Position numbers and translations under genes: made by a program. A DNA stretch of 64,000 nt, taken from Porticoccaceae bacterium. GTDB lineage: Bacteria; Pseudomonadota; Gammaproteobacteria; Pseudomonadales; Porticoccaceae. Positions 33,265-44,400 of this stretch are shown piece by piece. The stretch spans positions 171,549 to 235,548 of the forward strand of contig JAHEGD010000004.1 in NCBI GenBank assembly GCA_024639885.1, given 5' to 3'. Below the pieces are notes generated by a model. The model was not told the origin of the DNA, made no database searches, and worked only from the letters and a program-made list of their open reading frames with translations. Within the stretch, counting starts at the first letter, position 1; every line of letters begins with the position of its first letter.

Positions 33265-34764
33265 CTACTGCAGCGGCGCTAGCAACCGAGAGAGCCGGCC
33301 CAAGGCGCGCTGATAGCGGTGGCTGCGCGCGTAGCTGAGCGGGTCAAACCGCTCGCTGTCGGCCATGTCGCGCTGCAACATCGCAGCCACTTGGGCGGCG
33401 CTGCTCGCAGAGCGGATAGCAATGGTCAGTTCGAAATTAAGCCGGAACGAGCGGTTATCCAGGTTAGCGGTGCCGATCAGTACCTCCGCATTATCGGCCA
33501 ACAACACCTTCTGGTGCATAAAGCCTTTGCGGTAGCGGTAAAACGTTATACCGGCCAGCGCGCACTCCTCCATATGGGCCATACTGGAGAGCTGCACCCA
33601 GCGACTGTCGGTCATCTTGGGGGTGATGATGTGTACCGCGACGCCGCGCAATGCGGCCAGCCGCAGGGCCTTGATAACCGGCTCATCGGGGACAAAATAG
33701 GGTGTGGCTATGATCAGGCTGGTTTGTGCCCGGCTGATGACATGGAGGAACATCAACTGGCAGCTCTCCAGCTCATCGGCAGGCCCAGTCGGAATCGCCA
33801 GCGCCTCGCCACTGGCGGCAGTGGCGTCGCCAACCGGTGGCGGCTGCCAGTGCAGCGGCAGCAGCTGCTCGGTAACCCAGTACCAATCCTCGGCAAAAGA
33901 GAGCTGCACCCCCATCACCGCCGGGCCGGTCAGCTGCGTATGGGTATCGCGCCACGGGGTAAGCCGCGGATGCTGGCCGGCGTACTCGTCACCGATATTG
34001 AGTCCACCCACCAGCGCGGTGTGGCCGTCGATCAGCACAATTTTGCGGTGGTTGCGAAAGTTTACCTGGAAGCGACCGCGCCAGTTAAAGCGGGTGGTGG
34101 CGAACGGCTCGGCACGGACTCCGGCGCCGCGCAGCTTGGCCAGATAACGCCGGCTCAGCCCCCAGCTGCCGATACCGTCATAGAGCAAATAAACGGCGAC
34201 GCCACGGTTGGCGGCGGCGATCAGCGCGCTCTGCAACCGGCGACCAGTGCGGTCATTGCGAATAATATAAAACTGCACCAGCAGGTAGCGCTCGGCGCTC
34301 GCTATGGCCGCCATAATCGCATCGAAGGTGGCCGAGCCATTCTCGAGCAGTACCACCCGGTTACCGCTGGTGGCGGGCAGGCGGGCGAGCTTTTCAAGTG
34401 TTGGCCAGTGGCCAGCTGGCGCGCTGCCGTCGAGCCGGTGGTCGCGACTGAGCCGGTCGATAACCTTGGCCGCGGTGGCCTGAATCTGTAGGTCGCCACG
34501 GCGCCGCGCCGCCACATAGCCGTAAAACCGCCGCTGGCCAACCGACAGATAGAGCGGCGCCGCCAGCAGCGGCATCGCCACCAATGCCACCGCCCAGGCT
34601 ATTGCACCCTGCGTAGTGCGCGCCTTGTCGATCGCGTCGACCACCAACGCCAGCGCCAACAGCTGGGCTGACAGGTAGAGCGCCAGCGCCGCGACCGGGC
34701 TGGCCGTGAGCGCCGCCAGCAGCTGCCAGCCGCCCTCCAGCAGTGCGGCGAAGCGCTCAGCCAC
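33265..34764 (-). CDS. cls: Cardiolipin synthase (phospholipase D family)
   Basis: About 499 residues. Two N-terminal membrane helices (AALALYLSAQLLALALVVDAID and GAIAWAVALVAMPLLAAPLYL), then two PLD domains with HKD motifs: NHRKIVLIDGHTALVGG and MHQKVLLADNAEVLIGTANLD. It joins two phosphatidylglycerols (or PG with PE) into cardiolipin. The ORF-track start at 34845 would overlap the upstream channel gene by 89 nt; a GTG at 34764 reduces the overlap to 8 nt and keeps both membrane helices, but its ribosome-binding site is weak, so the start is uncertain. Confidence 0.88.
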   Translation of the reverse strand: MAERFAALLEGGWQLLAALTASPVAALALYLSAQLLALALVVDAIDKARTTQGAIAWAVALVAMPLLAAPLYLSVGQRRFYGYVAARRRGDLQIQATAAKVIDRLSRDHRLDGSAPAGHWPTLEKLARLPATSGNRVVLLENGSATFDAIMAAIASAERYLLVQFYIIRNDRTGRRLQSALIAAANRGVAVYLLYDGIGSWGLSRRYLAKLRGAGVRAEPFATTRFNWRGRFQVNFRNHRKIVLIDGHTALVGGLNIGDEYAGQHPRLTPWRDTHTQLTGPAVMGVQLSFAEDWYWVTEQLLPLHWQPPPVGDATAASGEALAIPTGPADELESCQLMFLHVISRAQTSLIIATPYFVPDEPVIKALRLAALRGVAVHIITPKMTDSRWVQLSSMAHMEECALAGITFYRYRKGFMHQKVLLADNAEVLIGTANLDNRSFRLNFELTIAIRSASSAAQVAAMLQRDMADSERFDPLSYARSHRYQRALGRLSRLLAPLQ

Positions 34765-35608
34765 CGCTGTCGCGCCGCCGCTCGCTCCACTCTGGCAGCG
34801 CAGTGCCACAGTGGTAGCAGTATTCCGCCTCGTCGTGGTGGCCACCGCGCTCGCAGATCTGGCAGCGCACCAGCGCCCGCGCTTTGCCCATCTCTTTGGA
34901 GATCTCGGCCGAGAGTATCCCGGTGGGGATGGCGATAATCGAGTACCCGATCAGCATCGCCAGCGTGGCGATAAACTGGCCGAGCACCGTCTGTGGGGTA
35001 ATGTCGCCGTAGCCGACGGTAGTAATCGTGACGATCGTCCAGTAGATACTGCGCGGGATACTGGTAAAGCCGTTGTCCGGTCCCTCGACCAAAAACATCA
35101 CGCTGCCAAAGATCACGCTGAGCACCAGCACCACGCCGAAGAATACGAAAATTTTGTGCCGCGCCTGGGTCAGCGAGCGCAGCAGCAAGCCGGCTTCCGC
35201 TGAGTAGCGGGCCAGCTTCAACACCCTGAAGATCCGCAGCACTCGCAGTAGCCGGACCACCATCCAATAGCTCGCCTCGGGAAAAAACAGCGCCGTATAA
35301 GTGGGCAGGATAGAGAGGAAGTCGACCACCCCATAAAAGCTGAACACGTAGTGCAGTGGCTTTGGCGACGAGTAAATACGGGCGGCGTATTCGATGGTAA
35401 ACAGCCCGGTAAAAAGCCACTCAGCAATCAGCAGCTGGCGGCCGTAGTGGGCGTTGACGGCCGCTACCGAGTCGAGCATTACCGCCGCCACACTGAGCAG
35501 TATCGCGTAGATCAGTGCCAGATCGAAGGCGCGCCCGGCAGGCGAATCCGTGCCAAAAATGACTTGGTAGGTCTGTTCACGCAGACTGCGGGGCATAGCA
35601 TCACTCAC
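34757..35608 (-). CDS. Voltage-gated-type potassium channel with C-terminal zinc-ribbon-like tail
   Basis: 283 residues. Six helices: S1 begins near DLALIYAILLSVAAVMLDS, S4 is WMVVRLLRVLRIFRVLKLAR with Arg/Lys every third residue, and the pore has the K+ filter TTVGYGDITP before S6 (IATLAMLIGYSIIAIPTGI). The tail after S6 is short and has paired Cys, CQIC (249, 252) and CYHC (264, 267), around GGHHDEAEY, which looks like a zinc ribbon. GTG start with AGGAAG upstream; an ATG four codons in is possible. Its stop overlaps cls. Confidence 0.85.
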   Translation of the reverse strand: MSDAMPRSLREQTYQVIFGTDSPAGRAFDLALIYAILLSVAAVMLDSVAAVNAHYGRQLLIAEWLFTGLFTIEYAARIYSSPKPLHYVFSFYGVVDFLSILPTYTALFFPEASYWMVVRLLRVLRIFRVLKLARYSAEAGLLLRSLTQARHKIFVFFGVVLVLSVIFGSVMFLVEGPDNGFTSIPRSIYWTIVTITTVGYGDITPQTVLGQFIATLAMLIGYSIIAIPTGILSAEISKEMGKARALVRCQICERGGHHDEAEYCYHCGTALPEWSERRRDSGG

Positions 35609-35740
35609 GGTATAGGGCTTCCTGGCCGGTTAGCTGACAGAATACCACCGCCAGCCGGGGTTGGGCACTGCAACAATTGGCCTAGCGCCCTCTGGCAGTT
35701 AAACTGGCAACCCCTGTTCACTGCGTGTGGCTAGCCCTGT

Positions 35741-36754
35741 ATGACTGCCCAAACACCCTCTTACACAACCCCAGCACAGACTGCCGCGATAATCGCCCCA
35801 GTGCCTTGCGAGAGCGAACAGCTCCACCTCGGCGAGCAGCCGCTGGCAGAACTCGGCAGCGGCCAGCTGCTGATCAAAGTCGCTGCGGCGGGCGTCAACC
35901 GCCCAGACCTGTTTCAGCGCATGGGGCTATACCCGCCGCCGCCCGGCGCATCACCGGTACTTGGGCTTGAGGTCAGCGGCCACGTGCTAGCAGTTGGTAG
36001 CGCAGTCACCGCCTTCGCGGTGGGCGACAGCGTCTGTGCCCTGCTCAGCGGCGGCGGCTACGCGGAGTTTGCAGTGGCTGACAGCGAGTGCGTGCTGCCA
36101 CTGCCAGACGGCGTATCGCTGGAGGACGCCGCAGCACTGCCGGAGACCTGCTTCACCGTCTACCACAACCTGTTCGAACGCGCCGCACTCAAGGCCGGCG
36201 AGTGGCTACTGGTGCACGGCGGCTCGTCGGGGATCGGCACTACCGCTATCCAGATGGCGGCCGCGGCCGGCGTCAACGTCATCGCCACCGCCGGCAGTGA
36301 AGAGAAGTGCCAAGCGTGCTTGACGCTCGGCGCGGCACGGGCCATCAACTACCGCGAGGAGGATTACGTCGCCGCCGTGCGCGAACTGACCGGTAGCGGC
36401 GCCAATGTGATTTTGGATATGGTCGGTGGCAGCTATGTGGCCCGCAACATTAAAGCCGCCGCGCCGGGTGGCCGGATTGTCAGCATCGCTTTTTTACAAG
36501 GCTCCAAATTAGAGTTGGATATGATGCCGGTAATGCTCAAGCAGCTCGTGCTGACCGGCTCTACTTTGCGTTCACAGCCACTCGTCAATAAACAGCGGAT
36601 CGCCGATGGACTGCGCCGTGTGGTCTGGCCGATGATTGAGCGCGGCCAACTTAAGCCGGTGATCGCCGCGCGCTTTGCGCTCGGCGAGGCCGGCGCTGCC
36701 CACCAGCTGATGGAGTCTGGCGCGCATATCGGAAAAATTTTACTGCGCCCCTAA
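35741..36754 (+). CDS. NAD(P)H:quinone oxidoreductase, PIG3-like
   Basis: 337-residue medium-chain dehydrogenase/reductase without the structural-zinc Cys cluster. AAGVNRPDLFQRMGLYPPPPGASPVLGLEVSG is the PIG3/quinone reductase signature, and the Rossmann motif LLVHGGSSGIGTTAIQMAAAAG follows. It likely reduces quinones or enals with NADPH. First of three plus-strand genes spaced 18 and 2 nt (PIG3-like, yciH, GFA-type), so probably an operon. Confidence 0.88.
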   Translation: MTAQTPSYTTPAQTAAIIAPVPCESEQLHLGEQPLAELGSGQLLIKVAAAGVNRPDLFQRMGLYPPPPGASPVLGLEVSGHVLAVGSAVTAFAVGDSVCALLSGGGYAEFAVADSECVLPLPDGVSLEDAAALPETCFTVYHNLFERAALKAGEWLLVHGGSSGIGTTAIQMAAAAGVNVIATAGSEEKCQACLTLGAARAINYREEDYVAAVRELTGSGANVILDMVGGSYVARNIKAAAPGGRIVSIAFLQGSKLELDMMPVMLKQLVLTGSTLRSQPLVNKQRIADGLRRVVWPMIERGQLKPVIAARFALGEAGAAHQLMESGAHIGKILLRP

Positions 36755-36772
36755 GCGGCGCGAGGGGAGATC

Positions 36773-37093
36773 ATGAGCAGCAGCCGATTAGTCTATTCGA
36801 CCGACGCCGGACGGGTAAAACCAGAGCAGGCCCGGCCGCCGGTCGCCAGTGGCGACGGCATCGTCCGGATCCGCCTCGAGACCGCCGGCCGCAAGGGCAA
36901 GGGGGTCACAACCCTGACCGGCTTCAACTTGGATGCCGCCGAGCTCAAGGCGCTCGGCAAACAGTTAAAACAGCTCTGCTCTACCGGCGGTACGGTGAAG
37001 GATGGCGTCATAGAAATTCAGGGCGACCATCGCCAGCAGCTCAAGGCGGCGCTCGAAAAACAGGGCTACAACGTCAAACTGGCGGGGGGTTAA
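36773..37093 (+). CDS. yciH: SUI1/eIF1-like protein YciH
   Basis: 106 residues. A charged N-terminal arm (SRLVYSTDAGRVKPEQ) and the SUI1 fold (GIVRIRLETAGRKGKGVTTLTGFN, KQLKQLCSTGGTVKDGVIEIQGDHR, L-x3-GYNVKLAGG). YciH is the bacterial homologue of eIF1 and influences start-codon selection and translation under stress. Good ribosome-binding site (GAGGGGAGATC). It starts 18 nt after the PIG3-like gene. Confidence 0.93.
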   Translation: MSSSRLVYSTDAGRVKPEQARPPVASGDGIVRIRLETAGRKGKGVTTLTGFNLDAAELKALGKQLKQLCSTGGTVKDGVIEIQGDHRQQLKAALEKQGYNVKLAGG

Positions 37094-37095
37094 CC

Positions 37096-37491
37096 GTGAC
37101 CGATCAACTGACAGAGTACACCGGCGGCTGCCACTGCGGCGCCGTGCGCTGGCGGGCATTGGGGGCGCGCCATATCGAAGCCGAGCGCTGCAACTGCTCT
37201 ATCTGCTCGATGAGCGGCTACCTCGAGTTCATTGTGCCGGCTGCCCGGTTCACCCTGCTGCAGGGCGGCGATGCCCTATCGACCTACACCTTCAACAGCA
37301 GCGTAGCCCAGCACCACTTCTGCCGCCACTGCGGCGTCAAGTCCTACTACATACCGCGCTCTAACCCAGACGGGGTATCGCTCAATGTCCACTGCTTTGA
37401 CCAGCCGCCGAGCGACATCACCATCAGTGCGTTTGACGGCGTTAACTGGGAGCAGAACGCCCACACGCTGGCCGACCGCTCCAAGCTTTAA
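37096..37491 (+). CDS. GFA-family (S-hydroxymethylglutathione-type) zinc protein
   Basis: 131 residues with the GFA cysteine layout: GGCHCGAVRW, RCNCSICS and HFCRHCGVKSYY, which bind structural and catalytic zinc, and VSLNVHCFD near the end. The namesake enzymes condense glutathione with formaldehyde, but most members have no proven role, so no reaction is assigned. GTG start with GGGGGG about 6 nt upstream, 2 nt after yciH. Confidence 0.85.
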   Translation: MTDQLTEYTGGCHCGAVRWRALGARHIEAERCNCSICSMSGYLEFIVPAARFTLLQGGDALSTYTFNSSVAQHHFCRHCGVKSYYIPRSNPDGVSLNVHCFDQPPSDITISAFDGVNWEQNAHTLADRSKL

Positions 37492-37515
37492 GCGCAGCCC
37501 CGGCCGGCGATCGGC

Positions 37516-37521
37516 TACAAT
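37516..37521 (+). promoter_or_regulatory. Possible -10 element upstream of yjdM
   Basis: TACAAT lies 50 bp before the yjdM ATG in the 80-bp gap after the GFA gene. No strong -35 is visible. Confidence 0.3.
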
Positions 37522-37571
37522 ACGGCTGATTCATTTGCGGGCGACGACCCCGGCACCACAAGGACCCTTCT

Positions 37572-37910
37572 ATGAGTGATGAGACACTACCACCCTGCCC
37601 CGCCTGTCAGTCGGTTTACGCCTACAGCGATGGCGCCATGCTCAACTGCCCCGAGTGCGGCCACAGCTGGGACCCCGATGCCAGCGAAGAGCAAGAGAGC
37701 GGCATCACCGACAGCAACGGCAACCCCCTCGCCGATGGCGACACCGTCACGGTCATCAAAGACCTCAAAGTGAAAGGTTCATCGGCGGTGGTCAAGGTTG
37801 GCACCAAGGTCAAAAATATCCGGTTGGTCGGCGGCGACCACGACATCGACTGCAAGATCGACGGCTTCGGCGCCATGAAGCTAAAATCTGAGTTTGTAAA
37901 GAAAGCGTAA
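37572..37910 (+). CDS. yjdM: Zinc-ribbon protein YjdM (PhnA family)
   Basis: 112 residues. An N-terminal zinc ribbon with CPAC (residues 8-11) and CPEC and a C-terminal PhnA domain ([50 protein letters not shown]). The fold is well conserved, the role is unclear; an early link to phosphonate use does not hold for most members. It is followed 34 nt later by psd. Confidence 0.93.
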   Translation: MSDETLPPCPACQSVYAYSDGAMLNCPECGHSWDPDASEEQESGITDSNGNPLADGDTVTVIKDLKVKGSSAVVKVGTKVKNIRLVGGDHDIDCKIDGFGAMKLKSEFVKKA

Positions 37911-37944
37911 CCGCGACTGCGCACCCCCACGAAGAGAATCCACT

Positions 37945-38805
37945 ATGAGCACCTCCCCCGCTATTGAACTGTTTGTCGCCCTGCAGCGCGTGCTGCCGCG
38001 CACCTGGCTGTCGCGAACCATCGGCAAGCTCGCCGAGAGCCGCCGGCCGTGGCTAAAGAACGGCTTAATCCGCGCCGCGGTGCGCCACTTCAATATCAAC
38101 TTTGACGAGGCGGCATCGACCGAGCTGGCCGACTACGAGCACTTCAACGCGTTCTTTACCCGCGCCCTGCGCGAAGGTGCGCGGCCAATCCACGCCGCCA
38201 GCGACGCGATTGTCTCGCCGGCCGACGGCGTCATCAGCCAGTTTGGTGAGATCGACGATGGCCAGCTGATCCAAGCCAAGGGTGTCCACTACTCGGCGGC
38301 GCAGCTGCTCGGCAGCGAGACCAGTGCCGAGCACTACCGCGGTGGCGAGTTCGCCACTGTCTACCTGTCGCCGCGCGACTACCACCGGGTACACATGCCG
38401 TGCGATGGCACGCTGGTGCGCAGCCGCTACATCCCCGGCGAGCTGTTCTCGGTCAACGAGAAAACCGCCGCCGGTCTGCCCAACCTGTTTGTCCGCAACG
38501 AGCGGCTGGTCTGTGAGTTCGACAGTGACCACGGCCCATTTGCGCTGGTACTGGTTGGCGCCATGCTGGTCGCCGGCATCGAGACGGTGTGGGGCGGCCA
38601 CGAGCAGCCGGGGCCGGGCGAGGTGCGCGAGCGCGACCACCGCGACGACGCGCTCAGCTATGCGCGCGGCGACGAGATCGGCCGGTTTAAGTTTGGCTCA
38701 ACGGTGATCGCGCTGTTCCCCGACGACCGGCTCGACTGGTTGAACATCATCGAACCGGGCTGCGCGGTACTGATGGGCGAACAGATCGCCCGCACCGAGG
38801 GGTGA
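37945..38805 (+). CDS. psd: Phosphatidylserine decarboxylase Psd
   Basis: 286-residue pyruvoyl enzyme that makes phosphatidylethanolamine from phosphatidylserine, the step after PssA. The self-cleavage motif is FKFGSTVIALF with Ser252 (E. coli has LGST), which yields the small alpha chain with the pyruvoyl group. SPADGVISQFG, SPRDYHRVHMP (catalytic Asp/His region) and LFVRNERLV are all typical. Its stop abuts the hemE stop on the opposite strand, so the two end tail to tail. Confidence 0.96.
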   Translation: MSTSPAIELFVALQRVLPRTWLSRTIGKLAESRRPWLKNGLIRAAVRHFNINFDEAASTELADYEHFNAFFTRALREGARPIHAASDAIVSPADGVISQFGEIDDGQLIQAKGVHYSAAQLLGSETSAEHYRGGEFATVYLSPRDYHRVHMPCDGTLVRSRYIPGELFSVNEKTAAGLPNLFVRNERLVCEFDSDHGPFALVLVGAMLVAGIETVWGGHEQPGPGEVRERDHRDDALSYARGDEIGRFKFGSTVIALFPDDRLDWLNIIEPGCAVLMGEQIARTEG

Positions 38806-39891
38806 TTAACCGCCGTGGAAACGCGGCGAGTAGTCGACCACCTCGTTGGTGAAGGTGGCCACCCGCGCCGGATCGATATCGGGTGTGATGCCGTGGCCGA
38901 GGTTGAAGATGTGGCCGCTGCCGCTGCCGTAGCTATCGAGTATCCGCCGCACTTCGGCGACGATGGTGGCGTCGTCGGCGCGCAACAGCGCCGGGTCCAT
39001 GTTGCCCTGCAGCGCGACGCGGTCGCCGACGGTGGCGCGCACCGCCGCTAAGTCGACCGTCCAATCGACCCCTAGCGCACTGCAACCGCTGTCGGCCATC
39101 GCCGGCAGCCACTGGCCGCCCCCTTTGGTAAACAGGATCACCGGCACTTCGCGGCCGTCGGCGTGGCGGTTGAGGTCGGCGACGATGTCGTTCATGTAGC
39201 GCAGCGAAAACTCGCGGTAGGCGAGGTGGCTGAGCGCGCCGCCCCAAGTATCAAAAATCTGTACCGCTTGTGCGCCGGCGGCAATTTGCGCGTTGAGGTA
39301 GTTGGTTACCGACGCGGCCAACTTGGCGAGCAGTTGGTGCATCAGCTCCGGCTGGGTGTAGAGCATCGTCTTGGCGCGGGCAAAATCGCGCGATGAACCG
39401 CCCTCGACCATGTAAGTGGCCAGCGTCCACGGGCTGCCGGAGAAGCCGATCAGCGGCACCGCACCGTTGAGCTCGCGGCGGATCATCGTCACGGCATCGG
39501 TCACATAACTTAAATCGCGCGCGGTATCGACCACCTCGAGCGCCTCGATCGCCTGCTCGGTGCGCACCGGCTTGTGAAACTTGGGCCCTTCACCGGTCTC
39601 GAAGTAGAGCCCGAGCCCCATCGCATCGGGGATGGTGAGAATATCCGAAAACAGAATCGCGGCATCCAGCGGATAGCGGCGCAGCGGCTGCAGAGTCACC
39701 TCGCAGGCCAGCTCGGTATTTTTGCAGAGGCTCATAAAGTCACCGGCCTGGCCGCGCGCGGCGCGGTACTCGGGCAGGTAGCGGCCGGCTTGGCGCATCA
39801 TCCAGACCGGGGTACGGTCGACCGGCTGGCGCAGCAGCGCGCGCAAAAAGCGGTCGTTCTTTAGTGGGGCAAACTCGGTGGCGCTGGTCAT
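38806..39891 (-). CDS. hemE: Uroporphyrinogen decarboxylase HemE
   Basis: 361 residues. It removes four acetate carboxyls from uroporphyrinogen III on the way to haem. The signature [22 protein letters not shown] near the N-terminus, [17 protein letters not shown] with the catalytic Asp, and [17 protein letters not shown] are intact, as is [12 protein letters not shown] at the end. It lies downstream of gltD, separated by a hairpin, an order shared with Pseudomonas. Confidence 0.97.
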   Translation of the reverse strand: MTSATEFAPLKNDRFLRALLRQPVDRTPVWMMRQAGRYLPEYRAARGQAGDFMSLCKNTELACEVTLQPLRRYPLDAAILFSDILTIPDAMGLGLYFETGEGPKFHKPVRTEQAIEALEVVDTARDLSYVTDAVTMIRRELNGAVPLIGFSGSPWTLATYMVEGGSSRDFARAKTMLYTQPELMHQLLAKLAASVTNYLNAQIAAGAQAVQIFDTWGGALSHLAYREFSLRYMNDIVADLNRHADGREVPVILFTKGGGQWLPAMADSGCSALGVDWTVDLAAVRATVGDRVALQGNMDPALLRADDATIVAEVRRILDSYGSGSGHIFNLGHGITPDIDPARVATFTNEVVDYSPRFHGG

Positions 39892-39912
39892 GGCAGTACT
39901 CTATCAAAGGCT

Positions 39913-39941
39913 ATAACAAACGGGCCGCAGTGCGGCCCGTT
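39913..39941 (-). terminator. Terminator between gltD and hemE
   Basis: A perfect 9-bp stem ACGGGCCGC/GCGGCCCGT with a 3-nt loop follows the gltD stop by 17 nt; the minus-strand tail is TTGTTATAG, a weak T-run. It may end or merely attenuate the gltBD transcript. Confidence 0.6.
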
Positions 39942-39957
39942 AGCGGTGGTCTGGCAG

Positions 39958-41418
<1,461 letters not shown>

Positions 41419-41443
41419 TCAATTAGTTGGTTGTGTGGTTGCC

Positions 41444-44400
41444 CTACTGTGGGTTGGCAACTGCCTGCGCGATCAAGCCGCTCAAGCTCGCCGCCTTGGG
41501 CTTAACTAACCAGAACTTCCATGCGTGGTCGGCAAAGTTGGCATCGATTTCCTTTGCCCACTCGCTGTCAGTCGCTTCTACGTGCTCGGCGAGCAGCTTG
41601 CGCAACAGCCAGCGGTGCGACTCGGTCGACTCCGAGGTGATGTGGGCAATCTCAACCAGCTCGCTGTTGTAGCGATCGACAAAGCTGCGGTCCTCGTCAT
41701 AGACGTAGGCAAAACCACCAGTCATACCGGCGCCAAAGTTGTAACCGACCCGGCCGAGTACCGCGACGATTCCGCCGGTCATGTACTCACAGCAGTGGTC
41801 GCCCGCCCCCTCGACAATCGCCGTCGCGCCCGAGTTGCGCACGGCAAAGCGCTCGCCGGCGGTGCCGGCCGCGTGCAGCCGGCCACCGGTGGCACCGTAC
41901 AGACAGGTGTTGCCGATGATGGCGGTATCGCGCGCAGCAAACTGGCTGGCCGCTGGTGGCGTGACCACAATCTTGCCGCCGGCCATCCCTTTGCCGACAT
42001 AGTCGTTGGCGTCGCCCTCGAGGTAGATCTCCAAGCCGCCGGCGTTCCAGACGCCCAGCGACTGGCCTGCCACCCCGGTCAGGTTGAGCCGCAGCGGTGT
42101 CTCGCTGAGCCCCTCGTTGCCGTAGCGCAGCGCAATTTCACCGGAGAGCCGCGCGCCGATCGAGCGGTCGCAGTTGCCGATGGTGTAGTGGTAATCCCCG
42201 CTCTGCTTAGCTTCGATCGCCGGCAACATATCGCGGACCATCTGCTCGGCGAGCTCACCGCGGTCAAACGGCGCGTTCTTCGGTTCGACACAGTACTGCG
42301 GTTTGCCGTCCAGCTCGGCGTGCTGCTCGAGTAGTGGCGACAGATCGAGCCCCTGTTGTTTGGGGGTTTCTCCGGGCAGCAGCTGGAGCAGGTCGACGCG
42401 GCCGATCAACTCGGCCAGCGAGCTGACGCCGAGCACCGCCAGCCATTCGCGGGTCTCCATCGCGACAAACCGGAAGAAGTTGATCGCCATCTGCACGGTG
42501 CCTTTGTAGTGGTCGTTGCGCAGTCGCGAATCCTGGGTGGCAACCCCGGTCGCACAGTTGTTGAGGTGACAGATACGCAGGTACTTACAGCCCAGCGCCA
42601 CCATTGGGCCGGTGCCAAAGCCAAAGCTCTCGGCGCCCAAAATAGCCGCCTTGACGACATCTAGGCCGGTCTTCAGGCCGCCGTCGGTCTGCACCCGCAC
42701 TTTGTCGCGCATGTCGTTGGCGCGCAGCGTCTGGTGGGTCTCGGTAAGACCGAGCTCCCACGGCGAGCCGGCGTGGCGGATCGAGCTGAGCGGGCTGGCG
42801 GCGGTACCGCCGTCGTAGCCAGAGATAGTGATCAGATCGGCGTAGGCCTTGGCGACGCCGGCGGCGATGGTGCCCACACCGGGGCGCGAGACCAGCTTGA
42901 CCGAGACCAGCGCACGCGGATTGACCTGCTTGAGGTCAAAGATCAGCTGGGCGAGATCTTCGATCGAGTAGATATCGTGGTGCGGCGGCGGTGAAATCAA
43001 GGTCACCCCCGGCACCGAGTAGCGCAGCCGCGCAATCAGGTCGTTGACCTTGCCGCCCGGCAGCTGACCGCCCTCGCCGGGCTTGGCACCCTGCGCGACC
43101 TTAATCTGCAGCACCTCGGCGTTGCTCAGGTAGGCGGGGGTGACGCCGAAGCGGCCGGAGGCGACCTGTTTGATCTTGGAGGTTTTAATGGTGCCGTAGC
43201 GGGCCGGGTCTTCGCCGCCCTCACCGCTGTTGGAGCGACCGCCGAGGGTGTTCATCGCCTCGGCGAGCGCCTCGTGGGCCTCCGGCGAGAGCGCACCGAG
43301 CGACATACCGGCCGAGTCGAAGCGGCGCAGGATCGCCTCAACCGGCTCGACGGCGTCGATCTCGATCGGCGCGATGTCGCTGCGCAGCGCCAACATATCG
43401 CGCAGGGTCGCCACCGGGCGGTGGTTGACGTGGTCGGCGTATTCGCGCCAGTGGCGGAAGTCGCCGCTCTGCACCGCGCGGTGCATGCTCTGCACCACGT
43501 CGGGGTTGTAGGCGTGGTACTCCTGGCCGTGCACATACTTGAGCAGACCGCCGGGGCTGATCGGTTTGCGCGGCTTGAAGGCGATCTTGGCGAGCTCGGC
43601 CTGGTCGGCTTGGATCTCGGCAAAGCCGGCGCCCTCGATGCGGCTGGGCATACCGTCAAAGCAGACCGACATCACTTCGCTATTCAGGCCGATCGCTTCA
43701 AACAGCAGCGCGCCGCGGTACGAGGCGATGGTTGAGATACCCATCTTGCTGAGAATTTTCAGCAGCCCTTTGTTGATCCCTTTGCGGTAGTGCTTGAAGG
43801 CCATATCGACGCTCAGCAACATCTCGCCGCTGTCGACCAGGTCGCACAACACGTGGTAGCTGAGATAGGGGTAGACCAGCGAGGCGCCACAGCCGATCAG
43901 CGCGGCGATCTGGTGCGAGTCGCGGGCGTAGCCGGTGCTGGCCAAAATGCCGGCGTCGCAGCGCAGCCCGACCTTGGTCAGATGGGTGTGGACGGCACCG
44001 ACCGCGAGCAGGATATGGATCGGCTGCAGGCCGGGCTTAATGTCGTGGTCTGAGAGCGTCACCACCCGCACACCGCCGCGCACTGCCTGTTCGACGTCGC
44101 TGCAGATCCGCGCCAGCGCGCTCTTCAGGTCCTCTTGGCTGGCATCGTAGTTGAGTGGAAACTTCTCGACCCGGAACTCGGCCAGCTCGTTGTGCTTGAG
44201 CGCGTAGTACTTGCGCGGCGACAGCACCGGGCTCGAGAACGAGACGCAGCGCGCCAGATCGGCGGTCTGCTCAAACAGCCCCGACTCGCGGCCAATTTCA
44301 ACCGTCAGCGACATCACCATCGACTCGCGCAGCGGATCGATCGGCGGGTTGGTCACCTGCGCAAACTGCTGGCGCAGGTAGTCAAACAGGTTGCGCTGGC

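Noticed and set aside
34764-34845. Longer cls start at 34845
   Set aside because: It would overlap the channel gene by 89 nt and adds a low-complexity Thr/Arg leader; the GTG at 34764 is more likely, though not proven.
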